Shown here: one piece after another, positions 1-5,478 of the stretch
Numbering within the stretch: the first letter of the stretch is position 1
How the letters are laid out: every line of letters starts with the position of its first letter
Source: Thioalkalivibrio sp.
GTDB lineage: Bacteria; Pseudomonadota; Gammaproteobacteria; Ectothiorhodospirales; Ectothiorhodospiraceae
Length of the DNA: 5,478 bases
Direction: 5' to 3'
NCBI GenBank assembly: GCA_007119005.1
Contig: SKQM01000154.1
Span: 1 to 5,478, forward strand
Notes under the pieces: model-generated
Told to the model about the DNA's origin: nothing
The model's input: only the letters and a program-made list of their open reading frames with translations
Database searches by the model: none
Position numbers and translations under genes: made by a program

Positions 1-70
1 ATGCCGATGCCGCGAACATGCCGAGAAGCAGGGACAGCGTCGGAAAAAGCACGGCCATTTTCTTGTTCAT
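1..70 (-). CDS. N-terminus of an exported protein (partial)
   Basis: An ATG at 70 opens a frame that runs off the left edge, so only 23 codons are visible. They read as a typical Sec signal peptide: M-N-K-K positive start, a hydrophobic core (about residues 5-20, including L-S-L-L-L-G-M-F) and an A-A-S-A end that would suit signal peptidase I cleavage. A Shine-Dalgarno AAGAGGA (78-84) lies 7 bases before the ATG, and a plausible promoter lies further upstream (131-159), so this gene probably starts its own transcript rather than belonging to the rimI operon. The mature protein is outside the window, so no function can be given. A second in-frame ATG at codon 5 has no comparable ribosome binding site. 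Confidence 0.7.
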   Translation of the reverse strand, partial: MNKKMAVLFPTLSLLLGMFAASA

Positions 71-77
71 ACCTGCA

Positions 78-84
78 TCCTCTT
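78..84 (-). promoter_or_regulatory. Shine-Dalgarno site of the exported protein gene
   Basis: On the minus strand this reads AAGAGGA, 7 bases ahead of the ATG at 70. It is a close match to the anti-Shine-Dalgarno core and supports that start over the ATG four codons later. Confidence 0.65.
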
Positions 85-130
85 GAGGAATCGTCGAGAC
101 GAAGCGGCTAACGCACTCGCTGAGCTTTAG

Positions 131-159
131 ATCATAGTATTGGATAAACTAAACCGCAA
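131..159 (-). promoter_or_regulatory. Predicted sigma70-type promoter
   Basis: On the minus strand a TTGCGG element (154-159) is followed after exactly 17 bases by TATGAT (131-136), which differs from the TATAAT consensus at one position. The stretch of about 120-160 is much richer in A+T than the surrounding DNA. Transcription would start near position 124, giving a leader of roughly 54 bases before the exported protein ATG. The -35 element matches well only in its first three bases, so an activator or another sigma factor is possible. The call rests on pattern matching alone. Confidence 0.5.
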
Positions 160-238
160 AGAGTAGATCGTGATCCGCGGCCCCTGTACGCGAGGCCCGC
201 GCACTGCTCGGAACCGATCACCGATCCCGGCAGCCGAC

Positions 239-700
239 TCAGAGCCGGATGGAAAACACCAACGCATCCTCCCGCCCTTCCTGCGCAGGATAGTACCTGG
301 GCCGCGTACCGACCTGGGTGAAACCCTCAGAGCGATAAAGGCTCAACGCCGCCAGATTCGAAGGCCGCGCCTCGAGGAACAGCGTCTCCACTCCATCGCT
401 GCGCGCGTGTGCAACCAGGTTCCTCAGCAGGAACCGCCCCAATCCCTGGCCCTGGTTCCGCGCATCGACGGTCAGGTTCAGCAGGTGCGCCTCGCCGGCG
501 GCGATCGCGATCACCGCATGACCGACCACGCCCCCACCGTGCTCCAGCACCCAGCAGCCGTAACCGACCCGCATGCAGTCGCGGAAGATTCCCTCGGTCC
601 ACGGAAAGGGATAGGCGCCCTGCTCGACCTCCATCACCCGCTCGACATCGCCGGGCCGCATCCGGCGGAGCCTGGGTGCTGAGTCGAGGCAGGCACTCAT
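239..700 (-). CDS. rimI: Ribosomal protein S18-alanine N-acetyltransferase RimI
   Basis: RimI transfers an acetyl group from acetyl-CoA to the N-terminal alanine of ribosomal protein S18 in the cytoplasm. The 153-residue product is a single GNAT domain, close to the usual length of about 148-160. Visible marks are A-Y-P-F-P-W near residues 29-34 (a RimI signature around the peptide-binding loop), the acetyl-CoA loop Q-G-Q-G-L-G (83-88), L-F-L-E-A-R-P-S-N (107-115) with Glu110 as the likely general base, L-Y-R-S-E-G-F (121-127) with Tyr122 as the likely general acid, and R-Y-Y-P near 135-138 followed by G-R-E-D-A. These align with Glu103 and Tyr115 of the E. coli enzyme. The start at 700 has GGGGAGA (711-717) 10 bases ahead. 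The gene follows the uracil-DNA glycosylase by 75 bases and is probably co-transcribed with it. The upstream open stretch in the same frame has no ATG, GTG or TTG, so the start is fairly firm. No clear Rho-independent terminator follows. Confidence 0.93.
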   Translation of the reverse strand: MSACLDSAPRLRRMRPGDVERVMEVEQGAYPFPWTEGIFRDCMRVGYGCWVLEHGGGVVGHAVIAIAAGEAHLLNLTVDARNQGQGLGRFLLRNLVAHARSDGVETLFLEARPSNLAALSLYRSEGFTQVGTRPRYYPAQEGREDALVFSIRL

Positions 701-775
701 CGGGAAGCCGTCTCCCCGACTCGCATCGATCTGACCGCTTCCATCATCGCCCAGGACACCACGCCGCTCCCGTCC

Positions 776-1504
776 TCAGCTCCGCAGCGCACGGGCACGG
801 GCGAGCAGAAGGTCCCCCCAGGCCCTCGCCTTGTCGGCCGGCGAGCGCAGCAGGTACGCGGGGTGATAGGTGACCACCAGCGGGATGCCCCGCAGTTCAT
901 GTTCACCGCCCCGGAGCCGGCCCAGCGGGGCGCTGCTGTCGAGCAGGGACTGCGCGGCGACCCGCCCCAGCGCCACGATCACTCGGGGCCGGATCAGGTC
1001 GATCTGCCTGTCCAGGAACGGGCGGCAGGCGGCGGTTTCGGCCGGCGAGGGATCGCGGTTGCCGGGCGGCCGGCATTTCAGGATGTTGGCGATGTAGACA
1101 TTGTCGCCGCGGCGCAGGCCGAGGGCCGCGAGCATGTTCTCCAGCAACTGCCCGGCGCGTCCGACGAAGGGCTCGCCGCGCCGGTCTTCCTCGGCCCCGG
1201 GTGCCTCGCCGATGAACAGCCAATCGGCCCGCGGATCCCCGACCCCGAAGACCGTCTGCGTCCGCTGCCCGGCCAGTTCCGTGCAGGCGGTGCAGCCGGC
1301 GACGCGTGCCCGAAGGCCCTCCAGGTCCAGCTCAGCGACCGCGACCGGAGGGGCCGCTGCGCCGGCGGCCGTTGCCTGCCCGGGCGCACCCGGGACTCCC
1401 GGTGCGACCGCATCCGGGGGCGGCACGACCGGAGACTGCCGCGAAACCCAGATCGGAATACCGATCTGGTGCAGCACCTCCCGCTGGCGGGCGCTCAGCG
1501 GCAC
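776..1504 (-). CDS. udg: Family 4 uracil-DNA glycosylase (4Fe-4S, UDGa type)
   Basis: This enzyme removes uracil from DNA, starting base-excision repair after cytosine deamination or dUTP misincorporation. In the 242-residue product the four cluster cysteines of family 4 are all present: C71-x2-C74, then C144 and C160. The active-site motif G-E-A-P-G-A-E-E-D lies at 99-107, followed by G-E-P-F-V-G-R-A-G (110-118). [13 protein letters not shown] (140-152) and the H-P-A-Y-L-L-R motif (214-220) complete the set. The catalytic domain spans about 58-242. Ahead of it are a Pro/Ala-rich linker (about 23-57) and an N-terminal peptide resembling the DNA polymerase III psi subunit, described separately. 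The start is GTG. The leuA stop lies in the same frame nine bases upstream and blocks any ATG, GTG or TTG further out, and the Shine-Dalgarno GAGG (1512-1515) overlaps that stop. Translational coupling to leuA is therefore likely. Confidence 0.93.
   Translation of the reverse strand: MPLSARQREVLHQIGIPIWVSRQSPVVPPPDAVAPGVPGAPGQATAAGAAAPPVAVAELDLEGLRARVAGCTACTELAGQRTQTVFGVGDPRADWLFIGEAPGAEEDRRGEPFVGRAGQLLENMLAALGLRRGDNVYIANILKCRPPGNRDPSPAETAACRPFLDRQIDLIRPRVIVALGRVAAQSLLDSSAPLGRLRGGEHELRGIPLVVTYHPAYLLRSPADKARAWGDLLLARARALRS
1439..1504 (-). other. HolD (psi)-like N-terminal peptide of the uracil-DNA glycosylase
   Basis: These codons are residues 1-22 of the glycosylase. The segment [12 protein letters not shown] (11-22) resembles the start of E. 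coli HolD as I remember it (L-Q-Q-L-G-I-T-Q-W-S-L-R), sharing L, Q, G-I, W and R at the same spacing. In E. coli that psi peptide binds the collar of the DnaX clamp loader. Residues 23-57 then form a low-complexity Pro/Ala/Val/Gly linker, which fits a tethered peptide. The function is inferred from sequence similarity only. Confidence 0.5.
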
Positions 1505-1511
1505 GAGCAGA

Positions 1512-1515
1512 CCTC
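1512..1515 (-). promoter_or_regulatory. Shine-Dalgarno site overlapping the leuA stop codon
   Basis: On the minus strand GAGG shares its first two bases with the leuA TGA and lies 7 bases before the GTG start at 1504. It decides the glycosylase start and ties its initiation to ribosomes finishing leuA. Confidence 0.6.
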
Positions 1516-3058
1516 AGACACCATCGTGCTGCGGGTGAGCGCGCTCCAGCGGAACCGTGAGCCGGTTCAGGGCATTCAGATAGGCCTTCACCGAAGCGAT
1601 TACGATGTCGGTATCCGCACCCTGGCCGTTGACGATGCGGCCACCAAGCGACAGGCGCACGGTCACCTCGCCCTGGGCGTCAGTACCGGACGTGATGTTG
1701 TTGACCGAGTACAGCAGCAGATCGGTTCGGCTCCGCACGATCGACTCCACCGCCTGGAAGGCGGCATCGACCGGCCCACCCCCTTCGGCGGCCCCGCTGA
1801 GCACCTCACCGTCGGCCTCCAGCCGCACTTCGGCACGGGGCGTGGTGCCGGTCTCCGAACAGACGTGCAGGTACTTCAGACGATAGCGGTCGGAGGCCTC
1901 GGGAGCAGCTTCCGACACCAGCGCCTGCAGATCCTCGTCGAAGATTTCGTGCTTCTTGTCCGCGAGATCCTTGAACCGGGCGAAGACCTCGTCGAGCTGT
2001 TCGGCGGTCTCGAACTCGACCCCCAGCTCGCGCAGCCGGGAGCGCAATGCATTGCGCCCGGAGTGCTTGCCGAGAACCATCCGGTTCGCGCTCCAGCCGA
2101 CATCTTCCGCGCGCATGATCTCGTAGGTGTCGCGGTGCTTCAGCACGCCGTCCTGGTGAATCCCGGACTCGTGCGCAAACGCGTTCGCACCGACGATGGC
2201 CTTGTTCGGCTGTACCGGGAAGCCGGTTACATTCGAAACCAGGCGCGAGCAGGGCACGATCTGGGTCGTGTCGACGCGGGTCTCAACGGGGAAGATGTCC
2301 TGGCGGGTGCGCACCGCCATCACGATCTCCTCCAGCGACGCGTTACCGGCGCGTTCTCCGAGGGCGTTGATGGTGCACTCGACCTGGCGGGCCCCGTTCT
2401 GCACCGCTGCCAGTGAATTGGCGACCGCCAGTCCCAGGTCGTTGTGGCAGTGCACCGAAAAGACCGCCCTGTCGGCGTTCGGAATACGCTCCAGCAGCGT
2501 CGCGATGGTGCGCCCGAACTGCTCCGGGATCGCGTAACCGACCGTGTCCGGAATGTTGATCGTGCGGGCGCCGGCGTCGATCGCCGCCTCGATCACGCGG
2601 CACAGGAAATCGATCTCGGACCGGCCGGCATCCTCCGCGGAGAACTCGACGTCATCGGTGTACTTGCGGGCGTGGCGAACCGCCGCCACCGCATGCTCGA
2701 CGACCTGGTCCGGGGTCATGCGCAGCTTGTGCTGCATGTGGATCGGGCTGGTCGCGATGAAGGTGTGGATGCGCGGCGCCACCGCATCCTTCAGGGCCTC
2801 GGCGGCACGGTCGATGTCCGGCGCCCGCGCCCGGGTCAGGCCGCAGACCCGGCTGTCCTTCACCGCGCGGGCCACTGCGCGCACCGCATCGAAGTCACCC
2901 GGGCTGGCGGCCGGGAACCCCGCCTCGATCACATCCACCCGGAGCTTCTCCAGCAGGTGCGCGATCCGCAGCTTCTCCTCGCGGGTCATCGATGCGCCGG
3001 GGCTCTGCTCGCCGTCACGCAGGGTGGTGTCGAAAATGATCAGGGCTTCTTTGTTCAT
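1514..3058 (-). CDS. leuA: 2-isopropylmalate synthase LeuA
   Basis: LeuA condenses acetyl-CoA with 2-oxoisovalerate to give 2-isopropylmalate, the committed step of leucine synthesis. The 514-residue product has the length of the bacterial short-form enzyme (about 510-520). The TIM-barrel catalytic domain begins with [13 protein letters not shown] (9-21), with Arg14 and Asp15. The metal ligands His203 and His205 are in H-C-H-N-D (203-207), and [10 protein letters not shown] (231-240) supplies Asn239. The H-E-S-G-I-H-Q-D-G motif is at 296-304. After a linker domain, the C-terminal leucine-sensing domain runs from about 390 to 500 and includes G-Q-G-A-D-T-D-I-V at 478-486, so feedback inhibition by leucine is likely kept. 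An in-frame TGA lies 18 bases before the ATG, so the start is fixed unless a rare codon is used. The ribosome binding site is weak (GAGA just before the ATG). The gene follows pssA after a 170-base gap filled by a palindromic repeat. Confidence 0.97.
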   Translation of the reverse strand: MNKEALIIFDTTLRDGEQSPGASMTREEKLRIAHLLEKLRVDVIEAGFPAASPGDFDAVRAVARAVKDSRVCGLTRARAPDIDRAAEALKDAVAPRIHTFIATSPIHMQHKLRMTPDQVVEHAVAAVRHARKYTDDVEFSAEDAGRSEIDFLCRVIEAAIDAGARTINIPDTVGYAIPEQFGRTIATLLERIPNADRAVFSVHCHNDLGLAVANSLAAVQNGARQVECTINALGERAGNASLEEIVMAVRTRQDIFPVETRVDTTQIVPCSRLVSNVTGFPVQPNKAIVGANAFAHESGIHQDGVLKHRDTYEIMRAEDVGWSANRMVLGKHSGRNALRSRLRELGVEFETAEQLDEVFARFKDLADKKHEIFDEDLQALVSEAAPEASDRYRLKYLHVCSETGTTPRAEVRLEADGEVLSGAAEGGGPVDAAFQAVESIVRSRTDLLLYSVNNITSGTDAQGEVTVRLSLGGRIVNGQGADTDIVIASVKAYLNALNRLTVPLERAHPQHDGV

Positions 3059-3088
3059 GTTCTCGGCATTCGGTCAATGTGAAGATTT

Positions 3089-3197
3089 GGCCACGGACGT
3101 GTACGGGTAGACACGGATAGACACGGAAGCGGATGAAAATACGGGATTCAATCCTGCACTCAGTGTATTTCCGTGTCCATCCTGTTCATCCGTGGCC
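3089..3197. repeat. Large imperfect palindrome of ACACGGA-type units
   Basis: The outer arms GGCCACGGA (3089-3097) and TCCGTGGCC (3189-3197) are perfect inverted copies. An inner pair, GACACGGAA (3120-3128) and TTCCGTGTC (3169-3177), is also perfect. The left arm holds two tandem copies of TAGACACGGA (3108-3117, 3118-3127), whereas the right arm has one matching unit. The central part carries a further inverted pair, AAATAC (3137-3142) and GTATTT (3165-3170), and a small palindrome GGATT-C-AATCC (3144-3154). Similar intergenic palindromes with CCACGGA/ACACGGA words occur in many proteobacteria as dispersed non-coding repeats; that statement is from memory. Only one copy is in this window. In RNA from either strand it could fold into a long branched hairpin between pssA and leuA. 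Confidence 0.75.
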
Positions 3198-3228
3198 TGT
3201 TTTCATCCCTCACAGCCTCGGGGGACGG

Positions 3229-3990
3229 TCAGGCGGTCGTGCGGGACCGGCGGCGGCGCCAGCGTTCGAGGGTCAGCAGCGGCCCGGACAGGGCATAGAG
3301 CACCAGGCCTCCGAGCAGGACCTTCGGCGGATCCAGCGCTGCGAGCATCAGCAGGCCCACCACGGCCAGCATCGCGAAAAAGGGGACGCGGTGGCGAAAG
3401 TCCATGTCCTTGAAGCTGAAGTAGGCAAGGTTACTGACCATCAACACGCCCGCCAGCACCGTGACCACCAGCGCGAGCAGCATCAGCACCGTGGGCGTGT
3501 CGGCGAATGCGGACATGTCCTCCATCACCCAGACCGTCCCCACCACGAGGGCCGCGCTCGCCGGACTCGGCAGGCCCTGGAAGAACCGTTTGTCCGCGAC
3601 GGCGAGGCGGGAATTGAAACGCGCGAGCCGCAGCGCCGTGGCGGTCGCGTAGAAGAAGGACGCAACCCAGCCGAGGTTGCCGAGTTCGTGCAGCTGCCAC
3701 AGGTAGGCGATCAGCGCGGGCGCGAGTCCGAAGGCGACCAGATCCGAGAGCGAGTCGAACTGGGCACCGAATTCGCTCTGCGTGTTCGTCAGGCGCGCGA
3801 CCCGACCGTCCAGCCCGTCGAGCACCATCGCAACGAAAACTGCGATCGCGGCGGTGATGAAATCGCCGTTGATTGCCGAGACCACCGCGAAAAAGCCTGA
3901 AAACAGCACACCGGTGGTGAACAGATTGGGCAGCAGGAATACACCGCGGCGCCGCGGCGGGATGCCCTGCCCCGAATTCTCCCCGTTCAT
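3229..3990 (-). CDS. pssA: CDP-diacylglycerol--serine O-phosphatidyltransferase PssA (type II)
   Basis: PssA makes phosphatidylserine from CDP-diacylglycerol and serine in the inner membrane, the precursor of phosphatidylethanolamine. The 253-residue product has the complete CDP-alcohol phosphotransferase signature: D58-G59, D61-G62, A65-R66, eight residues, G75, D79 and D83. The four aspartates are the metal and catalytic residues. L-L-P-N-L-F-T near 19-25 is typical of PssA N-termini. Roughly six to eight hydrophobic stretches cover the protein (for example about 24-41, 44-58, 85-100, 165-187, 203-218 and 223-240), and the tail is basic (R-W-R-R-R-R). This is the type II enzyme, unrelated to the phospholipase-D-like PssA of E. 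coli. The ATG overlaps the upstream stop codon as ATGA, with GGAGG (4001-4005) 10 bases ahead inside the previous gene, so translational coupling is likely. The paired Psd-family neighbour supports the phospholipid assignment. Confidence 0.95.
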   Translation of the reverse strand: MNGENSGQGIPPRRRGVFLLPNLFTTGVLFSGFFAVVSAINGDFITAAIAVFVAMVLDGLDGRVARLTNTQSEFGAQFDSLSDLVAFGLAPALIAYLWQLHELGNLGWVASFFYATATALRLARFNSRLAVADKRFFQGLPSPASAALVVGTVWVMEDMSAFADTPTVLMLLALVVTVLAGVLMVSNLAYFSFKDMDFRHRVPFFAMLAVVGLLMLAALDPPKVLLGGLVLYALSGPLLTLERWRRRRSRTTA

Positions 3991-4643
3991 GCCCCCGCAG
4001 CCTCCGTACCGTCGCCCTGCCGTCCCGGCAGGGAGCCGAGCAGATCACTTCCGGCGAGCACGCGCTGTCCCGGCCGCGCGGTGATGCGCGTGCTGGCGGG
4101 CACCCAGAGGACGACCTGGAGCCCAAAGCCCGCAAAGCCCAGCCGCTTGCCCCGCCCGAAGCGGTTGCCGGTAATCACGCCGAGTCGGATGAAGCGCGGC
4201 CAGCGGCGCAGGTCCAGCGCCAGCGAGAAGGTCTGTTTTTCGTCGGTCTCGAAGGCGAACGCAAGGTGCCCGGCGAGTTGCGGATCGGGCTTCTCGTCGG
4301 TCTCCTTGCCGGGCCAGGAGCGCTGGACGACGGTCGCCTCCTGGGGCGCGTGCAGGTTGTATTCGCCCAGCGCCCGCTGCCGAATCACGATGCGCCAGGC
4401 CGGCTTGCCGCTGAACGGGTCTATCGCCTCCTCGACGGACTGCACCACACCGTCGGCCGGAGCCACCAGACCCAGCGCCGTCGGCGGCAGGCGACGCACG
4501 AAGTCACGAAAGAGCAGCACGAATGCGATCGCCAGGGTCACCAGAAAGGCCCCCATCTCGGTGTACCCGAACAGCAGGGTAATCACCGCCAGCCAGGCGG
4601 TGCCGATCACGAAGAGTCTTCCTTCTGGGGCAACGGGAAACAT
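3987..4643 (-). CDS. Phosphatidylserine decarboxylase family protein, key catalytic residues apparently missing
   Basis: The 218-residue product matches the short type II Psd layout. It has two N-terminal membrane segments (about 9-25 and 30-47), then F-R-D-F-V-R-R-L-P-P (45-54), the A-P-A-D-G-V-V motif (61-67), and a beta-rich domain ending with G-R-G-K-R-L-G-F (163-170). Family members normally follow this with F-G-S (or L-G-S-T in E. coli), where autocleavage turns the serine into the pyruvoyl group. Here the aligned residues are F173-G174-L175-Q176, so the serine is replaced by leucine. The segment where active enzymes carry Asp-x-His reads G-E-Y-N-L-H (93-98), apparently lacking both. 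L-G-S at 202-204 lies too far C-terminal to be the cleavage site. The protein may thus be an inactive homologue, perhaps a partner of PssA. The family assignment is firm; the loss of activity is inferred from a hand alignment. GGAG (4651-4654) lies 7 bases before the ATG, and the gene overlaps pssA by 4 bases. Confidence 0.82.
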   Translation of the reverse strand: MFPVAPEGRLFVIGTAWLAVITLLFGYTEMGAFLVTLAIAFVLLFRDFVRRLPPTALGLVAPADGVVQSVEEAIDPFSGKPAWRIVIRQRALGEYNLHAPQEATVVQRSWPGKETDEKPDPQLAGHLAFAFETDEKQTFSLALDLRRWPRFIRLGVITGNRFGRGKRLGFAGFGLQVVLWVPASTRITARPGQRVLAGSDLLGSLPGRQGDGTEAAGA

Positions 4644-4657
4644 GCGGTCGCTCCGGG

Positions 4658-4680
4658 CGGGCCCGGCAGAACCGGGCCCG
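4658..4680 (-). promoter_or_regulatory. Intercistronic stem-loop after ilvC
   Basis: CGGGCCCGG (4658-4666) and CCGGGCCCG (4672-4680) form a perfect 9-bp all-G/C stem around a 5-base loop. It begins six bases after the ilvC stop codon and ends three bases before the Shine-Dalgarno GGAG of the next gene. No run of T follows, so it is not a standard Rho-independent terminator. It may instead protect the 3' end of ilvC mRNA, cause partial termination, or limit translation of the Psd-family gene, and so separate a highly expressed ilvC from the lipid genes. Confidence 0.6.
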
Positions 4681-4686
4681 GGGCGG

Positions 4687-5478
<792 letters not shown>

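Noticed and set aside
170..238. A terminator after rimI.
   Set aside because: Only a 6-bp long-range pairing (GTGATC at 170-175 with GATCAC at 216-221) and short imperfect repeats are present, with no T-tract. I cannot support a terminator.
701..775. A remnant of holD between the glycosylase and rimI.
   Set aside because: The 25 open codons in the rimI frame have no start codon and show no similarity to HolD. The HolD-like piece is at the glycosylase N-terminus instead.
863..2416. A 517-codon open frame on the plus strand opposite leuA and the glycosylase.
   Set aside because: It is antisense to two well-recognised genes, rich in Arg, Gly, Pro and Gln as expected of a GC-rich shadow frame, and shows no recognisable motif.
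3160..3189. A short minus-strand frame (ATG plus eight codons and a stop) upstream of leuA, considered as a leucine attenuator leader peptide.
   Set aside because: It contains no leucine codons, lies wholly inside the repeat and has no good ribosome binding site.
3089..3197. A CRISPR array or insertion sequence in the pssA-leuA gap.
   Set aside because: There are no regularly spaced identical repeats with spacers and no transposase. The structure is a single palindrome with one short tandem duplication.
3133..3900. A 255-codon plus-strand open frame opposite pssA.
   Set aside because: It starts inside the palindromic repeat and reads antisense through pssA. Its composition (many Arg, His, Gln, Glu) is that of a complementary-strand shadow.
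4658..4680. The ilvC stem-loop as a Rho-independent terminator.
   Set aside because: There is no T-rich tract after the stem in the direction of transcription, and the next gene starts 14 bases later.

Overview
The window is high-GC, densely packed bacterial chromosome. Every gene I can support lies on the minus strand, so transcription runs from the right edge to the left. The reading order is ilvC (5' end outside the window), a phosphatidylserine decarboxylase-family gene, pssA, leuA, a family 4 uracil-DNA glycosylase, rimI, and the first 23 codons of a separate exported protein. The type II (CDP-alcohol phosphotransferase) PssA, the class I IlvC, the RimI sequence and the ilvC/psd-like/pssA/leuA order suggest a gammaproteobacterium, perhaps of the Chromatiales/Ectothiorhodospiraceae kind. 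That placement is inference from memory of gene order, not a database result.

Right part (4687-5478): the C-terminal three quarters of ketol-acid reductoisomerase. A perfect 9-bp stem-loop sits just past its stop codon, followed by the Psd-family gene (3987-4643). That gene overlaps pssA (3229-3990) by 4 bp (ATGA), so the two are probably translationally coupled. The Psd-family protein keeps the fold-level features of short type II Psd proteins, but the residues expected for pyruvoyl formation appear to be missing.

Middle part: a 170-bp gap between pssA and leuA holds a large imperfect palindrome built from ACACGGA-type units (3089-3197). leuA (1514-3058) follows and is complete. Nine bases after its stop, and in the same frame, comes the GTG start of the uracil-DNA glycosylase gene (776-1504). 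The glycosylase has an N-terminal peptide resembling the start of the DNA polymerase III psi subunit (HolD), joined to the catalytic domain by a Pro/Ala-rich linker. This is the most interesting functional lead in the window. rimI (239-700) follows after 75 bp.

Left part: the 168-bp gap 71-238 contains a plausible sigma70-type promoter (131-159) and a good Shine-Dalgarno sequence for the exported protein gene that runs off the left edge.

How the genes fit together: IlvC and LeuA act in valine/isoleucine and leucine synthesis. PssA, with the Psd-like protein of uncertain activity, belongs to phosphatidylethanolamine synthesis. The glycosylase is a base-excision repair enzyme, and RimI acetylates ribosomal protein S18. 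Tight spacing suggests one or two polycistronic units (ilvC to pssA; leuA to rimI), with the palindrome between them.
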